From Azospira restricta (GTDB lineage Bacteria > Pseudomonadota > Gammaproteobacteria > Burkholderiales > Rhodocyclaceae), in assembly GCF_016858125.1 (NCBI RefSeq), contig NZ_CP064781.1:1807501-1871500 (forward strand): DNA of 64,000 nt. The letters run 5' to 3'. The notes under the pieces are model-generated. The model was not told the DNA's origin. It was given only the letters and a program-made list of their open reading frames with translations, and made no database searches. A program made the position numbers and the translations under genes. Shown here piece by piece: positions 15,951 through 24,178 of the stretch (its first letter is position 1; the number at the start of each line of letters is the position of its first letter).

Positions 15951-17648
15951 ATGAGCAGTGTGGCGTGGAAGGTGCGGGGCGCGTTCGCGGTCATGGTCGT
16001 GGCGGCGGGCGTCCTGATGGGGGTCGGTCCGGCGGTTTTCGGCAGCGGCATGCAGGGGGTGGCGATCGGCGGCGGGTTGCTCGCGCTGCTCGGCGCCGGC
16101 CTGGCCGCCTTCGTCGAGGGCGGGCTGCTGCGGCGTCTCGGCGAGCTGCGCGCGGTGATCGAGCGCACCTACATGGACGGCGACCTGACGCGCCGCGCCG
16201 ATGAGCGCGGCAAGGACGAGGTCGCCGCGACGGCACTGGCCTACAACCGGCTGATGGCCAGCTTCCAGACGATCATCGGCAAGGTCTTCTTCAATTCGGT
16301 CGAGGTCGCGCGCGCTTCGGCGACGCTGATCGACGAGGCGAACACCGTCGCCGCGGGCTCCAACCGCCAGCACGACGCCGCGCAGTCGGCGGCGTCGGCG
16401 ATGAACCAGCTCACGGCCAACATGCACCAGGCGGCGCAGAACGCGTCGGAGACGGCGCAGATCGCCGAGTCGGCGAGCGGCCTGTCGGCCGAGGGGATGG
16501 GCATCGTCCGCGACGCGTCGGCCGAGATGGAACGGATCGCTGCCTCGGTGACCGAGTCCGCCGAGGTGGTCTATGCGCTCGGCGAGCGCTCGAAGGCGAT
16601 CAGCGGCATCGCCCAGACCATCCGCGAGATCGCCGACCAGACCAACCTGCTCGCGCTCAACGCCGCCATCGAGGCGGCGCGTGCCGGCGAGCAGGGGCGC
16701 GGCTTCGCGGTGGTCGCCGACGAGGTGCGCAAGCTGGCCGAGCGCACCTCGTCGGCGACCGGCGAGATCAGCAGCATGATCACCGCGATCCAGGGCGAGA
16801 CGCAGACCGCGATCGTCAGCATCGAGGCCGGCACCGGCCAGGCCCGGAGCGGTGCCGCGCTGGCGCAGCAGGCCGCCGATTCGCTCGACCGCATCAACCG
16901 CGGCGCGCGCGAGACGATGGAGAAGGTCGACGCGATCGCCGCCGTGATCGACGAACAGACCCGCTCCGGCAACGACATCGCCGCGCACGTGCGCAGCATC
17001 ATGTCGATGGCCGAGTCGAACAGCGCGGCGTCGGACAAGGCGCTGCGCGAGGCCGGCCAGCTCGAATACCTGGCCACCAATCTGAAGGAAATCGGCAACG
17101 TCTTCAAGCTCGGCGCCTCCGGTGAGCAGGCGGTGCAGACGCACGGCCGGATGCCTGCGATCGTGCAGCGGGCCGCCGCCGAGACCGGCCAGATCCTGGA
17201 GAAGGCGATCGACGCCGGCCGTCTCCGCCTGGAAGACCTGTTCGACGAGAGCTACCAGCCGATCCCGAACACCAAGCCGCAGAAGTTCAAGACCCGCTTC
17301 GACGCGCTCTGCGACCAGTTGCTGCCGCCGCTGCAGGAGGCGCTGCTCGAGCAGAACGGCTGGCTGGTCTATGCGATCGCCTGCGACCGCAAGGGCTACG
17401 TGCCGACGCACAACCGGCGCTTCGCGCAGCCGCTGACCGGTGACGAGAAGGTCGATTTCGTCAACAACCGCACCAAGCGGATCTTCGACGACCCGGTCGG
17501 CCGGCGTTGCGGCGACCATACGCAGCCCTTCCTGCTGCAGACCTATCGCCGCGACACCGGCGAGATCATGCACGACATCTCGGCGCCGGTGACGGTCAAG
17601 GGGCGCCACTGGGGAGGCTTCCGCATCGGCTACCGGACCGAGGCCTGA
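15951..17648 (+). CDS. methyl-accepting chemotaxis protein with C-terminal Cache-like sensor domain
   Basis: Two closely spaced N-terminal membrane helices (about 5-25 and 32-52) leave no periplasmic domain. A short HAMP-like region follows ([19 protein letters not shown]), then the signalling coiled coil with tip [20 protein letters not shown] at about 230-250. After the coil, residues about 425-565 form a separate domain with [36 protein letters not shown] and [10 protein letters not shown], a pattern seen at the C terminus of other receptors and resembling a cytoplasmic Cache/PAS-type sensor. ATG 15951 is used rather than a GTG at 15939 that overlaps the AGGGGAG ribosome site. Confidence 0.92.
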   Translation: MSSVAWKVRGAFAVMVVAAGVLMGVGPAVFGSGMQGVAIGGGLLALLGAGLAAFVEGGLLRRLGELRAVIERTYMDGDLTRRADERGKDEVAATALAYNRLMASFQTIIGKVFFNSVEVARASATLIDEANTVAAGSNRQHDAAQSAASAMNQLTANMHQAAQNASETAQIAESASGLSAEGMGIVRDASAEMERIAASVTESAEVVYALGERSKAISGIAQTIREIADQTNLLALNAAIEAARAGEQGRGFAVVADEVRKLAERTSSATGEISSMITAIQGETQTAIVSIEAGTGQARSGAALAQQAADSLDRINRGARETMEKVDAIAAVIDEQTRSGNDIAAHVRSIMSMAESNSAASDKALREAGQLEYLATNLKEIGNVFKLGASGEQAVQTHGRMPAIVQRAAAETGQILEKAIDAGRLRLEDLFDESYQPIPNTKPQKFKTRFDALCDQLLPPLQEALLEQNGWLVYAIACDRKGYVPTHNRRFAQPLTGDEKVDFVNNRTKRIFDDPVGRRCGDHTQPFLLQTYRRDTGEIMHDISAPVTVKGRHWGGFRIGYRTEA

Positions 17649-17665
17649 GCGCCGCCGCGACAAGG

Positions 17666-17690
17666 GGGCCGGTCGCCGTGGTGCCGGCCC
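17666..17690 (+). terminator. weak hairpin between the receptor gene and cheV
   Basis: GGGCCGG (17666-17672) pairs with CCGGCCC (17684-17690) across an 11-base loop, 18 bases after the receptor stop codon. There is no T-run after it, so it is a poor intrinsic terminator. It may instead be an attenuator or an RNA-stabilising stem inside the operon. Confidence 0.3.
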
Positions 17691-17747
17691 GGACGATGGG
17701 TTAACATACACGCTGCAAGACACCTCGCCAAAGAGGGGGATCGATTT

Positions 17748-18719
17748 ATGTCCGAACTGCTGAAAAGCATCGACGCGCGCACCAAGCTCGCGGGTACGAA
17801 CAAGCTGGAAATTCTGCTCTTCTTCCTCGGCCGCGACACGCGCACCGGGCGCAAGGAGACTTTCGGCATCAACGTCTTCAAGGTGCGCGAAGTGATGCGC
17901 ACGCCGCCGATCACCGCCGCGCCGGAAATGCCGTCGGCGGTCGAGGGCATGGTCAGCCTGCGCGGCGTGCTGGTGCCGGTGATCGACCTCGCCAAGTACG
18001 CCGGCGTGCACACCGAGACGCCGCGCGACATCATGATCGTCACCGAATACAACGGCCATACCCAGGGCTTCCTGGTCGAAGGGGTGGACACCATCCTGCG
18101 CCTCGACTGGAGCCAGATGCGCGTGCCGCCGGAGATGCTGATGGCGGAGATGGGCGGGCTGGTGACGGCGGTCACCGAGCTGCCGGACAACCGGCTGGTG
18201 ATGATGATGGACGTCGAGAAGGTGCTCGCCGAGACCGCCCGCTACGACGATGAGGCCGCCTACCGCAGCGTCGTGCCGCTGAACAAGCCGGACGCGATGG
18301 TGGTCTTCGCCGACGACTCGATCGTCGCCCGCAAGCAGATCGAGAAGACGCTGCAGCTGATGGGCGTGAAGTACGTGGGGGCGATGAACGGCCGCCTCGC
18401 CTGGGAGGAGCTGGAGAAGATCGCGACCTACGCCGACAGCACCAACAAGTCGGTGTCCGACCTGGTCAGCCTGGTGCTGACCGACATCGAGATGCCGGAG
18501 ATGGACGGCTACATCCTGACCAAGAAGATCAAGAGCGATCCGCGCTTTGCCGGCATTCCGGTGATCATGCATTCGTCGCTGTCGGGGATGTCGAACCAGC
18601 AGCTCGGCAAGTCGGTCGGCGTTGACGAATACGTCGCCAAGTTCGAGCCGCAGAAGCTGTCCGAATCCCTCGCCCGCCGGATCCTCGGCGAGTCGGCCAA
18701 CCTTCCCGTGCCGGCCTGA
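17748..18719 (+). CDS. cheV: CheV: CheW-receiver fusion (first of a tandem pair)
   Basis: CheV joins a CheW coupling domain (about 1-165; [15 protein letters not shown], then MVSLRGVLVPVIDLAKYAGV) to a response-regulator receiver (about 180-320; VFADDSIVARKQIEKTL, phospho-acceptor Asp in [15 protein letters not shown], and the conserved lysine in VAKFEPQKL). It acts in the receptor array, possibly as a phosphate sink or adaptation device. The next gene encodes a close paralogue after 26 bases. A GAGGGGG ribosome site precedes the ATG. Confidence 0.95.
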   Translation: MSELLKSIDARTKLAGTNKLEILLFFLGRDTRTGRKETFGINVFKVREVMRTPPITAAPEMPSAVEGMVSLRGVLVPVIDLAKYAGVHTETPRDIMIVTEYNGHTQGFLVEGVDTILRLDWSQMRVPPEMLMAEMGGLVTAVTELPDNRLVMMMDVEKVLAETARYDDEAAYRSVVPLNKPDAMVVFADDSIVARKQIEKTLQLMGVKYVGAMNGRLAWEELEKIATYADSTNKSVSDLVSLVLTDIEMPEMDGYILTKKIKSDPRFAGIPVIMHSSLSGMSNQQLGKSVGVDEYVAKFEPQKLSESLARRILGESANLPVPA

Positions 18720-18745
18720 CCGGGACCGTTCGCAGGAGCAAAACC

Positions 18746-19687
18746 ATGGATCTGTCAGAGAAGAAGAACCTGCTCGAGAGCGTCGACGCCCGCACGCGGC
18801 TCGCCGGCTCGAACATGATGGAAATCCTGTTGTTCTCGCTGGGCACGCGCGAGACCTTCGGCATCAACGTCTTCAAGGTCCGTGAGGTGGGGCGGACGCC
18901 GCACATCACGCGCACCCCGAACATGCCGCGCGGCGTCGAGGGGCTGATTTCGCTGCGCGGCAACGTCATCCCGGTGCTGTCGCTATCGTCCTTCCTCGAC
19001 CTCGAGGGCGGCCCGCCGCCCGGACTGGGCAAGTCGATGATGGTCGCCGAATACTCGAAGCGCACGCTCGGCTTCCTGGTGCACGAGGTCGACCGCATCA
19101 TCCGCGTCGACTGGGAGCGGGTGAAGGCGCCTGAAACGGTGCTGGCCTCGAACCAGGGGCTGATCACCGCGGTGATCGAGCTCGAGGGCGGCCGCCTGGT
19201 GTCGATCCTCGACGTCGAGCAGATCCTCGCCAACGCCTTCGGCGAGGCGGTGATCGTCGACGTGCCGCCGGTACGCGTCGCCGAGGATGTCAGCATCTTC
19301 TTCTGCGACGACTCGATCGTCGCCCGCCGCAAGATCACCGAGGTGCTCGACAAGCTGGGCGTCAAGCACAAGCACGCGACCAACGGCGCCGAGGCGTGGA
19401 CCCGCCTGCAGGCGATCGCCGCGCATGCGACGCAGATGGGCAAGCCGGTGCGCGAGGAAATCCGCGTGATCATGGTCGATGCCGAGATGCCGGAGATGGA
19501 CGGCTACGTGCTGACCAAGAACATCAAGAGCGACGCCCGCTTCAACGGGGTGCCGGTGATCATGCATTCCTCGCTGTCGTCGGAAGCCAACCGGGCGATG
19601 GGCAAGGCCGTCGGTGTCGACGGCTACGTCGCCAAGTTCGACGCCGAGGTGCTTGCCGACACGCTGCGCCCGCTGCTCGAACGCTAG
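18746..19687 (+). CDS. cheV: CheV: CheW-receiver fusion (second of a tandem pair)
   Basis: It has the same architecture as the preceding CheV and the same opening pattern ([19 protein letters not shown] against SIDARTKLAGTNKLEILLF), so the pair arose by duplication. The CheW domain shows [15 protein letters not shown] and [15 protein letters not shown]. The receiver shows [13 protein letters not shown], phospho-acceptor Asp in [11 protein letters not shown] and VAKFDAEVL. The two copies differ over much of their length, especially the CheW-receiver linker, consistent with distinct receptor partners. It is 17 bases from cheY. Confidence 0.95.
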   Translation: MDLSEKKNLLESVDARTRLAGSNMMEILLFSLGTRETFGINVFKVREVGRTPHITRTPNMPRGVEGLISLRGNVIPVLSLSSFLDLEGGPPPGLGKSMMVAEYSKRTLGFLVHEVDRIIRVDWERVKAPETVLASNQGLITAVIELEGGRLVSILDVEQILANAFGEAVIVDVPPVRVAEDVSIFFCDDSIVARRKITEVLDKLGVKHKHATNGAEAWTRLQAIAAHATQMGKPVREEIRVIMVDAEMPEMDGYVLTKNIKSDARFNGVPVIMHSSLSSEANRAMGKAVGVDGYVAKFDAEVLADTLRPLLER

Positions 19688-19704
19688 GAACGGGAGTCCG
19701 AAGC

Positions 19705-20100
19705 ATGCCGGATCCGAAGATCAAGTTCCTGGTCGTCGACGATTTCTCGACGATGCGGCGCATCGTCCGCAACCTGCTGAAGGAGCTCGGATTCACCAAC
19801 GTCGACGAGGCCGAGGACGGCGCCATCGCGCTGCAGAAGCTGCAGGCGGGCGGCTTCGACTTCGTCGTTTCGGACTGGAACATGCCGAACATGGACGGCC
19901 TGACGCTGCTGCAGACGATCCGCGCGACGCCGGCGCTGAAGCACCTGCCGGTGCTGATGATCACCGCCGAGGCGAAGAAGGAGAACATCATCGCGGCGGC
20001 ACAGGCGGGGGCCAGCGGCTACATCGTCAAGCCGTTCACGTCGGCGACGCTGGCCGAGAAGCTGCAGAAGATCTTCGAGAAGATGGAAAAGGGCGCATGA
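19705..20100 (+). CDS. cheY: chemotaxis response regulator CheY (second copy, E. coli-like)
   Basis: This 131-residue receiver closely follows enterobacterial Che[18 protein letters not shown], then D57 in [13 protein letters not shown], with D12-D13, the switch Thr in MITAEA and lysine in YIVKPF. CheY-P binds FliM and changes the direction of motor rotation. Its place directly before cheZ and a cheA, and its match to classic CheY, make it the most likely motor-binding CheY here. The start follows GGGAGTCCGAAGC. Confidence 0.96.
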   Translation: MPDPKIKFLVVDDFSTMRRIVRNLLKELGFTNVDEAEDGAIALQKLQAGGFDFVVSDWNMPNMDGLTLLQTIRATPALKHLPVLMITAEAKKENIIAAAQAGASGYIVKPFTSATLAEKLQKIFEKMEKGA

Positions 20101-20128
20101 AGGGCGCACACAGGACAGAGGAAAGACA

Positions 20129-20983
20129 ATGAGCAGCGATTCCGCAGAACTCGAGGCACTCTTTGACAGCATCGCCGCCGGCAAGGCGCCGGCTGCGGCG
20201 CCCGCTGCCGCGCCGGCGGCTCCGGTTGCACCGGCGGCGCCTGCGGCCGTTCCGGCTGCTGCGGCGGCGCGCGAAGTCGGCGATTCCGACGAGCTGCAGG
20301 CGCTGTTCGATTCGATCGCCGACACCCAGACCGCGGCAGCGGCGCCGGCGGCAGCCGTCGACGAGGAGTGGGAAGGCCAGGAGAAGGTTTTCCGCCGCGT
20401 CGGCCAGATGGCCCGCCAGCTGCACGACACGCTGCGCGAGCTCGGCTACGACAAGCTGATCGCGCAGACCGTCGAGGCCCTGCCCGATGCCAAGGACCGC
20501 CTTGCCTACATCGCCAACCTGACCGAGCAGGCCGCCTGCAAGGTGCTGAACGCCACCGACGTCGCCAATCCGCTGGTCGAGTCGCTGGAAAGCGGCGCGC
20601 AGGGGCTGGCGGCGCGCTGGGACCGCGTGTACGCGAACCAGATGGGCGTCGAGGACTTCAAGCAGCTCGCCGCCGACACGCGCGCCTTCCTGAAGGAACA
20701 GGTGCCGCAGAAGACCGCCGGGACCAAGGCGCAGCTGATGGAAATCATGATGGCGCAGGATTTCCAGGACCTCACCGGCCAGGTGATCAAGAAGGTGGTG
20801 ACGCTGGCGCAGGACCTCGAGTCGCAGCTGATGAACGCGCTGATCGAGGTCATGCCCGAGGAGCACAAGACGGATTCGGTCGCCAGCCTGCTCAACGGGC
20901 CGGTGATCAATGCCGAAGGCCGCACCGACGTCGTCGTCGACCAGCAGCAGGTCGACGACCTGCTCGACAGCCTCGGCTTCTAG
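20129..20983 (+). CDS. cheZ: CheY-P phosphatase CheZ with duplicated N-terminal motif
   Basis: CheZ dephosphorylates CheY-P. The core (about 80-240) has the long helical hairpin with the catalytic glutamine in MAQDFQDLTGQVIKK. The C terminus ends in QVDDLLDSLGF, the CheY-binding helix also found at the end of E. coli CheZ. At 284 residues it is longer than E. coli CheZ because of an N-terminal Ala/Pro extension of about 75 residues. That extension contains two near-identical segments, ELEALFDSIA (7-16) and ELQALFDSIA (55-64), which resemble the C-terminal helix. It lies between cheY and the second cheA. Confidence 0.95.
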   Translation: MSSDSAELEALFDSIAAGKAPAAAPAAAPAAPVAPAAPAAVPAAAAAREVGDSDELQALFDSIADTQTAAAAPAAAVDEEWEGQEKVFRRVGQMARQLHDTLRELGYDKLIAQTVEALPDAKDRLAYIANLTEQAACKVLNATDVANPLVESLESGAQGLAARWDRVYANQMGVEDFKQLAADTRAFLKEQVPQKTAGTKAQLMEIMMAQDFQDLTGQVIKKVVTLAQDLESQLMNALIEVMPEEHKTDSVASLLNGPVINAEGRTDVVVDQQQVDDLLDSLGF

Positions 20984-20992
20984 GAGAACAAC

Positions 20993-22861
20993 ATGAGCGA
21001 TTTCGCCGGGATGGAAGATCTGCTGCAGGATTTCCTGCAGGAGGCGCACGATCTCTTGTCGGACGTCGACAACAAGCTGGTCGATCTGGAAAAGATGCCG
21101 GACGACCGCGGCCTGTTGAACGACATCTTCCGCGGCTTCCACACGGTCAAGGGGGGCGCCGGCTTCCTCAACGCGACCGAGCTGGTCACCCTCTGCCACC
21201 TCACCGAGAACCTGTTCGACCGCCTGCGCAACGGCGAGATGGACCTGACGCCCGAGCTGATGGACATCATCATGGCGGCGACCAAGGGGGTCCGCGACAT
21301 GTTCGGCGAGCTCGGGCAGGGCGTGCAGCCGCGTCCGGCGCCCGACGACGTGCTCGCCGGCTTGCGCCACGCGCTCGAGGCCGGAGCCGAAGCCGAAGTC
21401 GAAGCGCCCGCGGCACCGGCCGCCGCCGCTCCGGCCGCTGCCGCCGGCGGGCCCGACTGGAAGCAGCTGCACGCCGCCGTTACCGGGCAGGCGGTGGCGA
21501 GCGCCAGCGAAGTGATTCCGAAGTCCGAGGCGACGCCGGCCGCCGCTTCGCCGCCGCCCTACGGCCGCCGCGCGACCGACAAGCCGGGCTCGCCGACGCC
21601 GGCCGGCGCCGGCCGCCGCGCCGAGGAGCGCACCGCGGCGCGCGAGAACACGATCCGCGTCGATACCGCGCGCCTCGATCAGGTGCTCAACCTATCGGGC
21701 GAGATCGGGCTGATGAAGAACCGGTTGACCAGCCTCAGGGCCGACATCCTCGCCGGCAAGACCGATTCCGACACGCTGCACGCGCTCGACCAGGCGGTTT
21801 CGCAGCTCGACCTGCTGGTCTCCGATCTGCAGAACTCGGTCATGAAGACGCGCATGCAGCCGATCGGGCGCCTCTTCCAGAAGTATCCGCGCATCGCCCG
21901 CGACCTTGCCCGCCAGCTCGGCAAGGACGTCGAGCTGGTGCTCGCCGGCGAGGAGACCGAGGTCGACAAGACGATGATCGAGGATCTCGCCGACCCGCTG
22001 ATCCACCTCATCCGCAACGCTGTCGACCACGGCGTCGAGGGGCCGGAGGAGCGGCTCGCCTGCGGCAAGCCGACGAAGTCGGTGGTGCGCCTGGAGGCGC
22101 GCCAGGAAGGCGACCACATCGTGCTGATCATCGCCGACGACGGCCGCGGCATGAGCGCCGAGCGCATCCGCGCCAAGGCCATCGAGAAGGGACTGATCTC
22201 CGAGGAGGAGGCCAATACCCTCGACGAGCGGCAGAGCCTGCACCTGATCTTCCTGCCGGGCTTCTCGACCAAGACGCAGATTTCCGACGTTTCCGGCCGC
22301 GGCGTCGGCATGGACGTGGTCAAGACCAACATCCAGAAGCTCAACGGCACCGTGGACATCCGCTCCGAGCCGGGCAAGGGCAGCGTCTTCATCATCTCGC
22401 TGCCGCTGACGCTGGCCATCCTGCCGGTGCTGCTGGTGCTGCTCGGCGACCAGCCGTTCGCGCTGCCGCTGTCGCTGGTGCGCGAGATCCTGCCGATCGA
22501 GCACGGCAAGCTGCAGGAAGTCGGCGGCAAGGCGACGCTGGTCGTGCGCGGCGAGATCCTGCCGGTGGTGTCGCTGGCCAAGCTGCTCGGCTGGCCGCAG
22601 GACCATCCGCCCGAGTACGGCGTGCTGATGCAGACCGCCGAGCGCAGTTTCATCCTTGCCGTGGACAACTTCGCCGGCCGCGACGACGCGGTGATCAAGT
22701 CGCTCGAGGACTTCCGTCCGCGCGGCGTGGCCGGGGTGACGACGCTGTCGAACGGCCAGATCGTGCTGATCCTCGACATGAAGGAGCTGCTCTCCGACCT
22801 CGGCCAGCATCTGGACATGGATGCCCGCGGCAGCAGCATGCGCGCGCTCGAGTTCGGCTAA
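20993..22861 (+). CDS. cheA: chemotaxis histidine kinase CheA (second copy, apparently lacking P2)
   Basis: Domains in order: HPt P1 with H50 (RGFHTVKGGAGFLNATEL); a Pro/Ala/Gly linker of about 100 residues where no CheY-docking P2 fold is visible; P3 dimerisation (LDQVLNLSGEIGLMKNRL); P4 kinase (HLIRNAVDHGVEGPEER, IADDGRGM, GRGVGMDVVKTN); and P5 (FALPLSLVREILPI). With cheY-cheZ before it, this looks like the kinase of the motor-control system, as in the cheY-cheZ-cheA order of pseudomonads. It is only about 33% identical-looking by eye to the first CheA in the variable parts, so the two are not a recent duplication. A terminator follows 22 bases downstream. Confidence 0.96.
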   Translation: MSDFAGMEDLLQDFLQEAHDLLSDVDNKLVDLEKMPDDRGLLNDIFRGFHTVKGGAGFLNATELVTLCHLTENLFDRLRNGEMDLTPELMDIIMAATKGVRDMFGELGQGVQPRPAPDDVLAGLRHALEAGAEAEVEAPAAPAAAAPAAAAGGPDWKQLHAAVTGQAVASASEVIPKSEATPAAASPPPYGRRATDKPGSPTPAGAGRRAEERTAARENTIRVDTARLDQVLNLSGEIGLMKNRLTSLRADILAGKTDSDTLHALDQAVSQLDLLVSDLQNSVMKTRMQPIGRLFQKYPRIARDLARQLGKDVELVLAGEETEVDKTMIEDLADPLIHLIRNAVDHGVEGPEERLACGKPTKSVVRLEARQEGDHIVLIIADDGRGMSAERIRAKAIEKGLISEEEANTLDERQSLHLIFLPGFSTKTQISDVSGRGVGMDVVKTNIQKLNGTVDIRSEPGKGSVFIISLPLTLAILPVLLVLLGDQPFALPLSLVREILPIEHGKLQEVGGKATLVVRGEILPVVSLAKLLGWPQDHPPEYGVLMQTAERSFILAVDNFAGRDDAVIKSLEDFRPRGVAGVTTLSNGQIVLILDMKELLSDLGQHLDMDARGSSMRALEFG

Positions 22862-22883
22862 AGGTCAACGAATTCAAGCGCTT

Positions 22884-22908
22884 GAAAAGGGGGCTCGGCC
22901 CCCTTTTC
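22884..22908 (+). terminator. strong Rho-independent terminator after the chemotaxis operon
   Basis: GAAAAGGGGG (22884-22893), loop CTCGG, then CCCCCTTTTC (22899-22908) gives a perfect 10-bp stem whose 3' arm ends in a T-run. It lies 22 bases after the second cheA and separates the chemotaxis genes from the flhB operon. Confidence 0.85.
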
Positions 22909-23006
22909 TGCGTCTACGATCCGCAACACCCGGTTGCTTTTTTGCAACGAGCCTAGAATCGTTAACAAAAAACCTCCATACCTCTTTAATTTTTATTGTT
23001 TTTTCC

Positions 23007-23040
23007 TATAATACCCGGAACCAAATCAGGCACCGGGTAT
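23007..23040 (+). promoter_or_regulatory. flhB promoter -10 box overlapped by an inverted repeat reaching the start codon
   Basis: TATAAT is at 23007-23012. ATACCCGG (23011-23018) and CCGGGTAT (23033-23040) are perfect 8-bp inverted copies. The left arm overlaps the -10 box and the right arm overlaps the first two bases of the flhB ATG. No good -35 box was found. The region just upstream (22913-23006) is unusually AT-rich for this window and holds a second small inverted repeat (GTTGC, six T, GCAAC at 22933-22948). No clear Shine-Dalgarno precedes flhB. Confidence 0.4.
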
Positions 23041-24178
23041 GGCCGAAGAAAGCGACCTCGAACGAACAGAACCTGCCTCAGCCCGACGGCTGGAACAGGC
23101 ACGCGAAGAAGGGCAGGTCCCCCATTCGCGGGAGTTGGGCGCTTTCCTGATCCTGATCGCCGCGGCCGGCACCCTCTGGCTGCTGGGCGGTTGGCTGGCA
23201 CAACGCACCGCCGCGATGTTCCGCCGCGGACTGACGCTGGACGAAAAGTTGGTCCGGGAACCGGATCAGATGCTTGTCCGGTTTGCTGATCTCTCCATCG
23301 ACGTGCTGATCACCTATTCCCCGCTGCTCGGCGTGCTGATGGTCGCCGCGGCTGCCGGTCCGTTCTTCCTGAACTCGTTCATCTTCTCGCCGAAGGCGGT
23401 GTTGCCGAAGTTGTCGCGGATGGACCCGATCCAGGGGCTGAAGCGGATCATTTCCTGGTCCGGCGTCGTCGACATGCTGAAGGCCGTGGCCAAGGCCGGC
23501 CTCATCGGCGGCATCGCCGCCTGGGTGATCTGGAGCGAGCGCAACGAGATCGTCGGCCTGCTCGCGCTGCCGGTCGAAAGCGGGCTGGCCGCCGTCGGCC
23601 ACCTGGTCGCCTTCAGCTTCCTGGTGATCGTCTCGGCGATGCTGCTGATCGTCGCCCTCGACGTGCCCTTCCAGCTCTGGCACTACCACGACAAGCTGAA
23701 GATGACGCGCGAGGAGTTGCGCCAGGAAGCCAAGGAAATGGAGGGCGACCCGCACGTCAAGGGCCGTATCCGCAGCCTGCAGCGCGAGGCTGCGCGCCGC
23801 CGGATGATGGCGGCCGTGCCGCAGGCCGACGTGATCGTCACCAACCCGACGCATTTCGCGGTCGCGCTCGCCTACAAGAGCGGCATGGGCGCGCCGAAGG
23901 TCGTTGCCAAGGGTACCGGCGAGGTCGCCCGCCGCATCCGCGAGCTCGGCGCCGAGCATGGCGTGCCGCTGCTCGAGGCGCCGCCGCTGGCGCGCGCGCT
24001 GCATCGCCACGTCGAGCTCGACCAGGAGATTCCCGGCACGCTCTACGCTGCGGTCGCCGAGGCGCTGGCCTGGGTTTACCAGCTGAGCAACTGGCGCCGT
24101 GCCGGCGGCCAGTACCCGGTGCCGCCGCGCGACCTGCAGGTGCCGCCCGAACTCGTGCCGGAGGCGGTGAATGGCTAG
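23039..24178 (+). CDS. flhB: flagellar type III export switch protein FlhB
   Basis: FlhB is part of the export gate and switches substrate specificity from hook to filament. There are four membrane helices in the N-terminal two thirds (about 32-55, 85-110, 140-165 and 185-210). The cytoplasmic domain carries the self-cleaving motif N269-P270-T271-H272 (VTNPTHFAVALAY). Length, at 379 residues, is typical. Its last 8 bases overlap flhA. It opens the operon flhB-flhA-flhF-flhG-fliA-motC-motD. Confidence 0.97.
   Translation: MAEESDLERTEPASARRLEQAREEGQVPHSRELGAFLILIAAAGTLWLLGGWLAQRTAAMFRRGLTLDEKLVREPDQMLVRFADLSIDVLITYSPLLGVLMVAAAAGPFFLNSFIFSPKAVLPKLSRMDPIQGLKRIISWSGVVDMLKAVAKAGLIGGIAAWVIWSERNEIVGLLALPVESGLAAVGHLVAFSFLVIVSAMLLIVALDVPFQLWHYHDKLKMTREELRQEAKEMEGDPHVKGRIRSLQREAARRRMMAAVPQADVIVTNPTHFAVALAYKSGMGAPKVVAKGTGEVARRIRELGAEHGVPLLEAPPLARALHRHVELDQEIPGTLYAAVAEALAWVYQLSNWRRAGGQYPVPPRDLQVPPELVPEAVNG

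Noticed and set aside
15408-18572. A - strand frame of about 1050 residues opposite the STAS, receptor and cheV genes
   Set aside because: It is an antisense shadow, with biased composition and no recognisable motif.
22930-22946. GG-N10-GC sigma-54-like element upstream of flhB
   Set aside because: The GG and GC cores are correctly spaced, but nearly all other -24 positions differ from TGGCAC, and the match falls in a small inverted repeat.
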